Shown piece after piece: positions 27,675 through 34,403 of a DNA stretch of 35,548 nucleotides (within the stretch, counting starts at the first letter, position 1; every line of letters starts with the position of its first letter). Source of the DNA: a virus; IMG/VR virus record IMGVR_UViG_3300035698_017582, positions 1 through 35,548 of that record, one strand, 5' to 3'. A model generated the notes under the pieces. That model had not been told where the DNA came from. It was given only the letters and a program-made list of their open reading frames with translations, and made no database searches. The position numbers and the translations under genes are program-made.

Positions 27675-28733
27675 CTAGGCAAGCGCGAAGTTGGTCCGGT
27701 CGAACTCAGCAAACTCCGGGTGTACCAGCCACGCAGACTGAGACGGCTTCGCATAGCGCCCCGCCTTGTGATCGTAGGCGTCGGTTCCCTGTACGCTACC
27801 GGAAGCCATGTACAGCGGAAGGTCAATCGCCGTGTGCCAATGGCCGAAGACGTAGCGGTGGAAACCTACCTGCTGTGCCCTAGCCAGGTCCTCCATGATG
27901 ATCTGCAGCCTCGCCACGGCTTCCCGTGCGACCTTGCGCTGGATCCCGTACCACGGCATCCCCATCCATCCCTGTACATCGTGCCCGTGACAAAGGAGAT
28001 ACTGCCGATTGAGGACGTGAACGACGGTCTCGTGCATGGGATACACGTTGAACTCGACGTTCTTGTGCTGGGCAAGCAGGGCTTTCGCGTAGTGGCCGAC
28101 GACGTAGTTGAGCGAGTTCATTCCCGCTTCTTTCGCCTGTGGCTTGACCGTCAGCCGCGAGTGATTGTCGGCCACGATGAACTCGACCACGACCTTCTGG
28201 AAGCGGGGCGCGGTGATCGCGACCTGTTTGGCCAGTAGTTCCCCGGCCCGGATCGCCTGGACAGGAGACGGCCACGCATTCGTCACCCGCAGCTCCTCAT
28301 GGATGTCTCCAGAGATCATGTCCCCGGTGACCAGGTGATGCAGCTCGTCGACAACGTAGCCGTGCCGGTGCATCTCGACCCATTCGACGACGTCACGGGC
28401 AAATCCCAGTTGCCGGCGTTCGCCGATCTCCGGAGAGAACACACCGAATCCTTCGATCTCGCTGGCCTCCTGCACCGCACCATGATGCCCGTCCGTAGAG
28501 TGCATGACGGCCGCGACTGAGACCTTCTGCGTGCTCTTCCGCGGCGTGTACTCAGATGGCAGCGGCTTCAGCGGCTCGATTGCCGCATCGAGCTGACGGA
28601 AGAAACTAGCGAGCTTCCCGTGTTCCTTCCGGTACGCCTCGAGTTCCTTGTCCCTCTCTTTGAGCACGTTCTGGAGGTGTTCAACCTCCTCGGAATGCTT
28701 GGCCTTCAGTTCAGCTTCGTCGAGTCCTGGCAT
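27675..28733 (-). CDS. Calcineurin-like metallophosphoesterase with N-terminal coiled coil
   Basis: 352 residues; ATG 28733 follows GAGGAGAGGATC. Residues 5-45 are a coiled coil (EAELKAKHSEEVEHLQNVLK). The di-metal motifs follow in order: STDGHHG (Asp 81, His 83), TGDMISGDIHEE (Asp 138), VADNHSR (Asn 190, His 191), CHGHDVQGW and FGHWHT (His 298, His 300). It is expected to hydrolyse a phosphodiester or phosphomonoester, probably DNA or a nucleotide. Similar phage proteins occur near replication genes; the substrate is not known. Confidence 0.88.
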   Translation of the reverse strand: MPGLDEAELKAKHSEEVEHLQNVLKERDKELEAYRKEHGKLASFFRQLDAAIEPLKPLPSEYTPRKSTQKVSVAAVMHSTDGHHGAVQEASEIEGFGVFSPEIGERRQLGFARDVVEWVEMHRHGYVVDELHHLVTGDMISGDIHEELRVTNAWPSPVQAIRAGELLAKQVAITAPRFQKVVVEFIVADNHSRLTVKPQAKEAGMNSLNYVVGHYAKALLAQHKNVEFNVYPMHETVVHVLNRQYLLCHGHDVQGWMGMPWYGIQRKVAREAVARLQIIMEDLARAQQVGFHRYVFGHWHTAIDLPLYMASGSVQGTDAYDHKAGRYAKPSQSAWLVHPEFAEFDRTNFALA

Positions 28734-28743
28734 GATCCTCTCC

Positions 28744-29160
28744 TCAGCGGAGCACGTGCTGCTCCTTCATTTCCTTGATGCTCGCCGGGTGTGACCAGTA
28801 GATGACGCTACCGCTTGCCCTGCCGCGATACCGCTCAAACTCCTCGCGCTCGACGATGTGTTTGTACCCACTGGATCCCGTCACGTTGTCGCGGATGAAC
28901 TCAGGCTCGGGCACAAACTCTCCCTCGACCAGCTGGTCGGCCGCGTGCTTGATCTGATGCTCGATGCTGTGTCGAAGCAGCAGCTGTTCCCTGTTCAACC
29001 CGCCATGCTCTCGCTTCTTGCTCTTCCTGGATGAACTCACCGTCTTGCCGTCGATCTCGGCAACGTACCCATCCCGAAACGTTGACTTCGGGATTCCGAG
29101 CGCCCGCGCGGCTGCCGCGAAACTGCCGTGCTCTTCGTAAAGCGTCGCGTACCTACCCAT
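28744..29160 (-). CDS. HTH-containing phage protein, 138 residues
   Basis: ATG 29160 follows GGGGAGTGAAG and overlaps the ribbon gene by eight bases. MGRYATLYEEHGSFAAAARALGIPKSTFRDG is a helix-turn-helix of the Psq/Fis-like kind used by phage regulators and small terminases. The C-terminal part (LVEGEFVPEPEFIRDNVTGSSGYKHIV, GSVIYWSHPASIKEMKEQ) is unidentified. It directly precedes the metallophosphoesterase and may act with it. Confidence 0.7.
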   Translation of the reverse strand: MGRYATLYEEHGSFAAAARALGIPKSTFRDGYVAEIDGKTVSSSRKSKKREHGGLNREQLLLRHSIEHQIKHAADQLVEGEFVPEPEFIRDNVTGSSGYKHIVEREEFERYRGRASGSVIYWSHPASIKEMKEQHVLR

Positions 29161-29272
29161 CTTCACTCCCCTCATCCCAGATGTAGCCGCATGTCTCGCA
29201 CTCCACCGTCGATCCCATGATCAACACGATGCTCTCCGAACCGCAGGACGGGCAGCTGATCGTCTTAGTCAC
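29153..29272 (-). CDS. Zinc-ribbon protein, 39 residues
   Basis: GTG 29272 to a stop at 29153, overlapping both neighbours. The product, TKTISCPSCGSESIVLIMG then VECETCGYIWDEG, is a minimal ribbon with two CxxC knuckles. Its ribosome site is weak, but coupling with the gene before it would allow translation. Function unknown. Confidence 0.65.
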   Translation of the reverse strand: MTKTISCPSCGSESIVLIMGSTVECETCGYIWDEGSEDG

Positions 29273-29927
29273 AGTGCGATTTGATAGCCCACACGTGGTA
29301 GACCTCGTGATAGACCTCGCCGAACTCCATGACCCAGACGTGGATCTTGTGCGTCGGCTCGCCTTCAGCGGGGTCGGGAACCGGGCCGGGGCTGGGTGTG
29401 CACGATTTCGGTGTAAGGTCGCTCCGGTCCTTTGGGGGGAATGAGTCACACCCAAGACCCGCAGGCACACGTGCCTCTGCGTAGTAGGGCAGCCACACGA
29501 ACAGAGGGTCGTCAACCCATTCGCCCTCGCCCATGGCTCGGACCGCGTTTTCGTCGCAGATCCACACCGGCTCATAGGCGCCGTCGATGCGCTCGACCGC
29601 GACGCGATACTGCCAGTTGTCAGTGAGATCCCGGTCTACGGGCGGCTCAGTCGCATAGTCCAGGTCTTGCACGCCGGAATAGAGCGTGGGCCCACCAGCG
29701 GAATCACAACCGTGTAGTCGGTAGTAAAGCGAGATTCTGATCCACTCGCCGGCTTCCGGACGGGAGTCGATGAACAGGTTGTGGAACACCGGTGGGATGA
29801 TCTGCGGGATGACGGGCTCGTCGATGGGCGGAACTACATCCGGCCCAGTATCACGGAACGCGAAGACGAAGGCCAGAATCGCGACGATCACCATCACAAC
29901 AACAGGTCTCAAGCTCAGGTCGTTCAT
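29265..29927 (-). CDS. Membrane-anchored phage protein, 220 residues
   Basis: ATG 29927 follows AAGGAGGGACC. One N-terminal membrane segment (RPVVVMVIVAILAFVFAF, about 7-24) precedes a Pro-rich linker (PIDEPVIPQIIPPV) and a beta-rich domain with several Cys (GCDSAG, WICDEN, GLGCDSF, KSCTPS, SHCD), which would form disulphides outside the membrane. It lies downstream of the holin genes, so it could be a spanin-like or exclusion protein, but it has no lytic motif. Confidence 0.7.
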   Translation of the reverse strand: MNDLSLRPVVVMVIVAILAFVFAFRDTGPDVVPPIDEPVIPQIIPPVFHNLFIDSRPEAGEWIRISLYYRLHGCDSAGGPTLYSGVQDLDYATEPPVDRDLTDNWQYRVAVERIDGAYEPVWICDENAVRAMGEGEWVDDPLFVWLPYYAEARVPAGLGCDSFPPKDRSDLTPKSCTPSPGPVPDPAEGEPTHKIHVWVMEFGEVYHEVYHVWAIKSHCD

Positions 29928-29950
29928 GGTCCCTCCTTGTCAAAGCAACG

Positions 29951-29976
29951 GCCGGCAACCCGGAGGGCGCCGGCCA
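29951..29976 (-). terminator. Terminator-like hairpin before the membrane-anchored gene
   Basis: Perfect 7-bp stem GGCCGGC / GCCGGCC with a 12-base loop; on the minus strand GTTGCTTTG follows, a weak U-tract. Partial termination after the holin unit is plausible. Confidence 0.4.
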
Positions 29977-30016
29977 TCACTCTCTCGTACTCAGAAGCGC
30001 GGTAGTCCGCTGCTTC

Positions 30017-30028
30017 GCTACTCGTTTC
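30017..30028 (-). promoter_or_regulatory. 12-bp AGTAGC motif, holin-downstream copy 2
   Basis: GAAACGAGTAGC (minus strand), preceded by GGCGACGTGAA and followed by GAA, the fullest match to the extended form seen at the methyltransferase start. Confidence 0.5.
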
Positions 30029-30148
30029 TTCACGTCGCCCTTGGCCGCGGGGCCGGGCGCTGGCACACCCGACCCCGTGTTGAGGAGGTTCGTCGGTCAG
30101 CGGCGGCTAGTACCGCTGTTGACGAGGTTCCACCCGGAAAGGTCATTG

Positions 30149-30160
30149 GCTACCTGTCTC
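30149..30160 (-). promoter_or_regulatory. 12-bp AGTAGC motif, holin-downstream copy 1
   Basis: GAGACAGGTAGC (minus strand), one base off consensus, preceded by GTGGCGACGTCGAA and followed by CAATGACCTTTCCGG, matching the methyltransferase copy over more than 30 positions with a few changes. Confidence 0.5.
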
Positions 30161-30175
30161 TTCGACGTCGCCACT

Positions 30176-30457
30176 CTACGCTTCTGCGGGCTCTTCGCCC
30201 TTGTGTTTGAACTCACCGATCGCGTTCTTCAGCCATACGAAGGCATCGATGATTCCCTCGGCGGCACTCACGATCAGGTTGACAACCGACTCACGAAAGC
30301 CAAATCCCTTGAGTGCCAGTATCAGCGCGTCTAGAACGGCTCGCTGTTTCTCCGAGCCGAAGCCGGGCGTTTCGAATTGCTCGACCAACACTCTGATCAA
30401 CGGGATTCCCACGGCAAACGCTGCGATGACCTCGGGGATGAACTTCAGCCACTTCAT
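30176..30457 (-). CDS. Putative holin-like membrane protein, 93 residues
   Basis: It starts MKWLKFIPEVIAAFAVGIPL at ATG 30457 behind GAGGAGGTG; longer in-frame starts would read through the leader hairpin. Hydrophobic stretches are at about 6-25 and 58-80 (FRESVVNLIVSAAEGIIDAF), separated by a charged loop, with a charged Lys/Glu C-terminus. Size, topology and place after the tail genes suit a holin that permeabilises the membrane at lysis. There is no endolysin beside it to confirm this. Confidence 0.55.
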   Translation of the reverse strand: MKWLKFIPEVIAAFAVGIPLIRVLVEQFETPGFGSEKQRAVLDALILALKGFGFRESVVNLIVSAAEGIIDAFVWLKNAIGEFKHKGEEPAEA

Positions 30458-30486
30458 CCTCTCACACCTCCTCTGAAAAGCAAAAC

Positions 30487-30534
30487 GCGGCCCGGCGTGT
30501 TGCCGAGCCGCGTGGATTCGCACCAGCGTGCTTG
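30487..30534 (-). repeat. 48-bp repeat, copy 2: leader with terminator-like hairpin
   Basis: Identical to 10248-10295. The hairpin is followed here by GTTTTGCTTTT and then the ribosome site of the holin-like gene. As at copy 1 it begins close to the start predicted from an upstream promoter. Confidence 0.75.
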
Positions 30535-30567
30535 AATATAGTGTAGGGATCTGATCGTGAAAGTCAA
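30535..30567 (-). promoter_or_regulatory. Probable promoter ahead of leader copy 2
   Basis: Minus strand: TTGACT (30567-30562) overlaps the stop of the upstream gene. An AT-rich -10 region, CACTATATT (30543-30535), follows at about 18-21 bases. The -10 is less clear than at 10301, but the distance from -35 to repeat (28 bases) is almost the same as there (30). Confidence 0.4.
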
Positions 30568-30752
30568 ATGCGGCCAAGAACGATGTTGACCACCGTCAGT
30601 AGGATGGCAGTCCCGAGACCGAGCAGAACCCTGTTGTAGAGGGAATCGACCTTGTGCTCGATCCGATCCAGGCTCCCGTTCTGGCGCTCGTTCCATGCGT
30701 GCTGTCCCTCGATCGCTGCCTCGTTCTTCGCCACACGTTCTTCGGTTGTCAT
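30564..30752 (-). CDS. XhlA/holin-accessory-like small membrane protein
   Basis: 62 residues: a charged helical region (TTEERVAKNEAAIEGQHAWN, RQNGSLDRIEHKVDSLYNR) and then a single C-terminal membrane helix (VLLGLGTAILLTVVNIVLG). This is the layout of the haemolysin XhlA family, which works with a holin in phage lysis. It starts in a TGATG overlap with the tail-tip gene and ends just before the leader and holin-like gene. Confidence 0.7.
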   Translation of the reverse strand: MTTEERVAKNEAAIEGQHAWNERQNGSLDRIEHKVDSLYNRVLLGLGTAILLTVVNIVLGRI

Positions 30753-32266
30753 CAGTACACACCACCCGTCGTTGATTGGCTGTATCCCTTCACCACAATG
30801 TCGGCCCGGATCCGCCCGAGGTCGTTGGGCTCAATCGTCACCGTGTGCCACCCGCGCGTGATCGCGCCGGCGTCGTACCCGTCGAGGTACTCGGTAATAT
30901 CCAGATCGGTCTCGTCCGTCCCGGCACCGGACACGGTGTTGCCATCCACCTCGAGAGTTACCGCCGTCGGCTCGTCTTCCGCTTCGAAGATCCCGCTGGT
31001 CAACGTGTGGCTGTGGGGGTCGTCTGGAGACACACTGTTGGTCTGAGGCCAGGCGTACGAGCGGAAGGCGAGAGTGGAGTAGCTGATCAGCACTGCATTC
31101 ACATTGAGCACCGCATCAAGGAGATAGAAGCGGAGGACCGCCGGGTTGTCCGGATCTGCATTCGCCTCGACGCTCTTGGTGTCCATCCACGCGGCGCCCT
31201 GTGCGTGCGTCTGCTCTGTTTGCAGGCCAGCGCCCTGACCGGCGATCGTGCTGGCGAAGGTCAGCCCGCTCTTGCCACACACGAGCGAAAGGCGTTCATC
31301 CTTGATCCCTCTCTTCGATACAGAGACGACGAGGAGGTCCGCATCAATTCCCAGGCCCTCATGCTCTACTCGCACGTAGTCGCCGGGCACGATCTCATCT
31401 CTCTCAGTCAGCAGAGGGAGGTCTGCGATCTCCAACCGGTAGGTGGTCGGCGGCGTATCGTGCTCGGCAAGCCACACCGCAGCGTAGTCGTAGAGCGCCT
31501 GCGCATCGGTGAACCGCCTGTCTACCAGCGGATGCGTGCGAACCACATCGTAGTCGCCGGCCTTGGACGATTCGATGTACGTCAGGCCCGCAGGGTGAAC
31601 CGACTCGATCGTCAGCTGGTTGACCCCCTCGCCGGCGCCGCGAGGTTCGACGCGCGTGTAGAGCTGGCTGTAGTCAGCATCGGTGGTCAGTGACTGGATG
31701 TTGATTCCATCCCGCAGGTTGGCGACCGGATCGGCATCGGTCTCCACCAAGTTGAGGGTCCACGGATATGACGTCGTGTCGTAGGTCAGCCGCCAGTCGG
31801 TGAGCCGCGCGGCGAGCGCCCACAGCACGTAGAGCAGGGTCTCGCCCGCGAAGTCGATCGTCAGGCTGTCAGTGAAGTCGACCGTCCCAACCTGCCAGTG
31901 TGCTGTCCCTTGTTCGGCGAGGATCGCGGTCAGGATCTCCGTAACAGTCCCTGTCTGTGTGCCTTCGACCGTGTCGTCACTCAGCGTGCAGAGGACGTGA
32001 GAAGCCCGGTAGGAGCCGTACAAGCCTCCCTGGTCCTTTCGCCCGTCTCCCATCAGCCGGAAGAGTTCGACGCGGGTATCGCCCCTCCACAGCTCGGCGT
32101 AGCGGAGCCCCTGGACTTCGGAGCGGTGTGCATCGTCCCACGGGAGCCCGAAGGTCAGCGTCCCTAGTTGATTCAGGTGTAGCCCGTAGCCGATAGAAAC
32201 CGCCTTGTGTAGGTCGGCAACCGGATCGAGGTCTCCGTTGTAGACGATGATTGGTGCACGTTCCAT
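30752..32266 (-). CDS. Tail-tip protein (Tal/Gp37-like minor tail protein)
   Basis: 504 residues. The N-terminal 350 residues (IVYNGDLDPVADLHKAVSIG, YGLHLNQLGTLTFGLPWDD, FRLMGDGRKDQGGLYGS, VTEILTAILAEQGTAHWQVG, AYDYAAVWLAEH-like segments, PGDYVRVEHEGLGIDADLLV) follow the tail-associated protein that forms the tip hub below Dit. The last 150 residues are a beta-rich extension (TALEVDGNTVSG-like strands). ATG 32266 sits in a TGATG overlap with the fibre gene; its ribosome site is the codons for the fibre's last residues. No peptidase motif was found. Confidence 0.75.
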   Translation of the reverse strand: MERAPIIVYNGDLDPVADLHKAVSIGYGLHLNQLGTLTFGLPWDDAHRSEVQGLRYAELWRGDTRVELFRLMGDGRKDQGGLYGSYRASHVLCTLSDDTVEGTQTGTVTEILTAILAEQGTAHWQVGTVDFTDSLTIDFAGETLLYVLWALAARLTDWRLTYDTTSYPWTLNLVETDADPVANLRDGINIQSLTTDADYSQLYTRVEPRGAGEGVNQLTIESVHPAGLTYIESSKAGDYDVVRTHPLVDRRFTDAQALYDYAAVWLAEHDTPPTTYRLEIADLPLLTERDEIVPGDYVRVEHEGLGIDADLLVVSVSKRGIKDERLSLVCGKSGLTFASTIAGQGAGLQTEQTHAQGAAWMDTKSVEANADPDNPAVLRFYLLDAVLNVNAVLISYSTLAFRSYAWPQTNSVSPDDPHSHTLTSGIFEAEDEPTAVTLEVDGNTVSGAGTDETDLDITEYLDGYDAGAITRGWHTVTIEPNDLGRIRADIVVKGYSQSTTGGVY

Positions 32267-34176
32267 CAGATCCACCTCGGGCTGTGGGTAACCTTCACGT
32301 CGAGATCCTCGCCGCCTTCAATGGTGATCGTGTTCTCCCCGGGATAGAGGCGCGGGAACGGGCCGGAATAGACATCCGGCCGGCTCACGTCGTCAATCAG
32401 TGCACCGGCTGTGCGTGGCTCAATCCGGAGCGTTTCGCCCGCGCCGAGTTCGCTGATCGTTAACACCTGACGCTTCTGCGTCCGACGGTTGGCGGTGGCC
32501 GTCCACGTGGCCATGGCAGAGCCGGTCGCACGCGCGACGCACCGGGGGATGGCGGTCGCCGTCCACGTGGCCATCGCGCTCCCCTTGTTCGTCTGCTTGT
32601 ACTCCAGGTAGAGCGTCGGCTCCTTGCCCGATTCGGCTGACGAGTAAAACGTGTTGTAGCGGTAGGATGAGGTTGCCCCTCCGAGGAAGTATTGCCCGTA
32701 GTAATCCTCCCAGCCGATCAGCAACAGCTCGGTCATCCCCCCCTTGTTGAAGATCAGGTTCTCGTCAAGCCGCTCCAGAAGGTCGATCACGATGTACTGA
32801 CCGGTCACGATGTCGTCTTCGTCGAAGCTCGCCAGGTGGTAGACGCCGGCGGGGAACCCGTACTGCGTGCGGTCGAAGTCGGCGACCACCGGCGGGTTGC
32901 CCGGCGCACCGGCGATCTTGCTCGAGTAGACGTACATGTTGGTCTCGGGATAGATGTACATGCCGGGGCCGATTTCAATCGCTACCTCGATGACCCACAG
33001 CCTCAGCTCTGCCACGGTGATCAGATCGGCGGGTGTGAGGTGCTCCAGGTCGAAGGCGAGGCCCGGCCGGTAGATCTCGTATTGGTTGTCGCCATTCGCG
33101 TTGTACGAGGCGCCGACCAAGATCGTGCTCCCGCCCTCGACGCTGTCCGCTTCCTCCGCATCGTGTGCCGAAGCCCAAAAGGTGGACGCCTTCTTCAGAT
33201 GTGCATCACCGGTCTGGGCGATGTGCGCGCCGCCGCCGGCGCTGGTGCCCTCCGGTTCGCCGATGATCACCTTGCCCTTACTAGAATCGGTTACGTCGAC
33301 GAAGGAGATCACGAATCCCGTGGCCGACACGCGGGCTACAGACGGGGTTTGGGTGTACCCGCTTTCGAAGGTCGACGCCCCGTCTTCGACAATCGTGATC
33401 GTCGTGCCCGAGACCGAGCCTGCGATCACCTTACCGGCGTACCCTGGGTACTCGGAGTAGGTGATGACAAAGTGTGTATCGTCAATGGCACAGACCGACG
33501 TCTTGTATGCAGAGTTTGACGTTGCGAATGACGATCCCCCATCCTCGGTGACGGTCACCGTGTTACCGGAGAGCGTACCACACACGACGACACTTCCGCC
33601 GGAGAGAGAGCCCCTGTATGCAATGACGAAGTGGCTGGAGTCGAGGGAGCAAATCGAGGTGTAGAGAGCGGAGCGATCCGTCGATGCGAAGACGTCGACC
33701 ACGCCCATGGTGATCGTCGTGCCCGAGACGGAGCCGGCGATGGCCCGGCCTGTGTACGGAGAATCCAGCGTGAAGGCGACGACGAAGTGCGTGGCGTCCA
33801 TGCCACACACGTCGTAGTACGACACGGCACCAGCTGCGAAGGTCTTCGCTCCCCCCATGGTGATCGTCGTGCCCGAGACCGAGCCCACTTTACATATCCC
33901 GGAGGCCGGCGCCGCTATCTCATAGGCGATGACGAAGTGCGTGTCATCGAGGCGAGAGATTGAGATCTCTGTCCAGACAGCGACGCTACTGAACTCGACG
34001 ATCGCGCCGAGCGTCGGGGTCAGCTCGTCGATCACCCCGCAGACGACCTTCCCTTTGTTGCCGTCCGTCACATCTCTGTAGGCGATGACGAAGTGCGTAT
34101 CGTCAAGGTAGGTGATGGCCAGGGGATTCGTTGTCCCCGTCTCGAAGACGGTCCCCGTGTCGGCCAAGATCTTCAT
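32266..34176 (-). CDS. Composite tail fibre with six propeller repeats
   Basis: 636 residues from ATG 34176. Residues about 15-325 are six repeats of about 50 residues with the pattern DDTHFVIAYRD...GKV..G..SGTTIT, a beta-propeller. About 340-535 is a DNRLRE/carbohydrate-binding-like region (ASTFWASAHDAEEADSVEGG, AFDLEHLTPADLITVAELRL). A short duplicate, GSAMATWTATA twice, leads into a Dit-like C-terminal domain ending VKVTHSPRWI. It is likely a host-binding fibre. The repeats are also visible as DNA repeats (for example GATCGTCGTGCCCGAGAC near 33397, 33713 and 33860). Confidence 0.75.
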   Translation of the reverse strand: MKILADTGTVFETGTTNPLAITYLDDTHFVIAYRDVTDGNKGKVVCGVIDELTPTLGAIVEFSSVAVWTEISISRLDDTHFVIAYEIAAPASGICKVGSVSGTTITMGGAKTFAAGAVSYYDVCGMDATHFVVAFTLDSPYTGRAIAGSVSGTTITMGVVDVFASTDRSALYTSICSLDSSHFVIAYRGSLSGGSVVVCGTLSGNTVTVTEDGGSSFATSNSAYKTSVCAIDDTHFVITYSEYPGYAGKVIAGSVSGTTITIVEDGASTFESGYTQTPSVARVSATGFVISFVDVTDSSKGKVIIGEPEGTSAGGGAHIAQTGDAHLKKASTFWASAHDAEEADSVEGGSTILVGASYNANGDNQYEIYRPGLAFDLEHLTPADLITVAELRLWVIEVAIEIGPGMYIYPETNMYVYSSKIAGAPGNPPVVADFDRTQYGFPAGVYHLASFDEDDIVTGQYIVIDLLERLDENLIFNKGGMTELLLIGWEDYYGQYFLGGATSSYRYNTFYSSAESGKEPTLYLEYKQTNKGSAMATWTATAIPRCVARATGSAMATWTATANRRTQKRQVLTISELGAGETLRIEPRTAGALIDDVSRPDVYSGPFPRLYPGENTITIEGGEDLDVKVTHSPRWI

Positions 34177-34394
34177 CAGATCCACCTCGGTCTGTGGGTG
34201 ACGGTGACGCCCAGGGTCCGGGAGCTGCCCCCGTCCGTGATCACAATCGTGTTCTCGCCTGGTGGCAGGTCGAAGAACCGGCCGGTGGTCTGTGCCCGTA
34301 CATTCGTACCGGCCACGGCGATCGTCCTCTGACGCATGTCAATCCGGAGCGTTTCCCCGGGCTCCAGGTCGCGACTCAGCGTCAGGTCGGGCAT
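34176..34394 (-). CDS. Stand-alone Dit-like C-terminal domain, 72 residues
   Basis: MPDLTLSRDLEPGETLRIDM, then FFDLPPGENTIVITDG and VTVTHRPRWI. This is the C-terminal domain of siphovirus distal tail proteins (L..GE.L.ID...R.......R.....F..L.PGENTI), here as its own gene. The Dit gene at 34836 lacks it in this form, and the 32266 fibre carries a second copy. It may attach the fibre to the hub. It ends in TGATG overlap with the fibre gene. Confidence 0.75.
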   Translation of the reverse strand: MPDLTLSRDLEPGETLRIDMRQRTIAVAGTNVRAQTTGRFFDLPPGENTIVITDGGSSRTLGVTVTHRPRWI

Positions 34395-34403
34395 GGTCCT
34401 CCC

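Larger units (their letters stand above)
29977..30174 (-). pseudogene. Coding-like frame split by an in-frame TGA
   Basis: From GTG 30174 one frame reads VATSKRQVANDLSGWNLVNS and continues to a TGA (30099-30097) after 25 codons. The same frame then stays open for 39 more codons with high-GC third positions (PTNLLNTGSGVPAPGPAAKG, ..KKRVAKQRTTALL) to a TGA at 29977. It could be a broken 65-codon basic protein, a readthrough case, or a by-product of the duplicated motif-bearing units underneath. The ribosome site is weak. Confidence 0.35.
29940..30175 (-). other. Structured non-coding stretch with two motif copies
   Basis: Between the holin gene and the membrane-anchored gene. It contains two copies of the 12-bp motif (30017-30028, 30149-30160) with matching GACGT left flanks, a repeated ACCTC-TCAACA segment (near 30116 and 30086), a CAGCGG/CCGCTG hairpin (30102-30122) and a terminator-like GGCCGGC/GCCGGCC hairpin (29951-29976) before the next ribosome site. 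Confidence 0.55.

Noticed and set aside
30041-30334. Plus-strand frame of 97 codons opposite the holin gene and gap
   Set aside because: It is antisense to the holin-like gene and lacks a ribosome site; the minus-strand frame explains the composition better.
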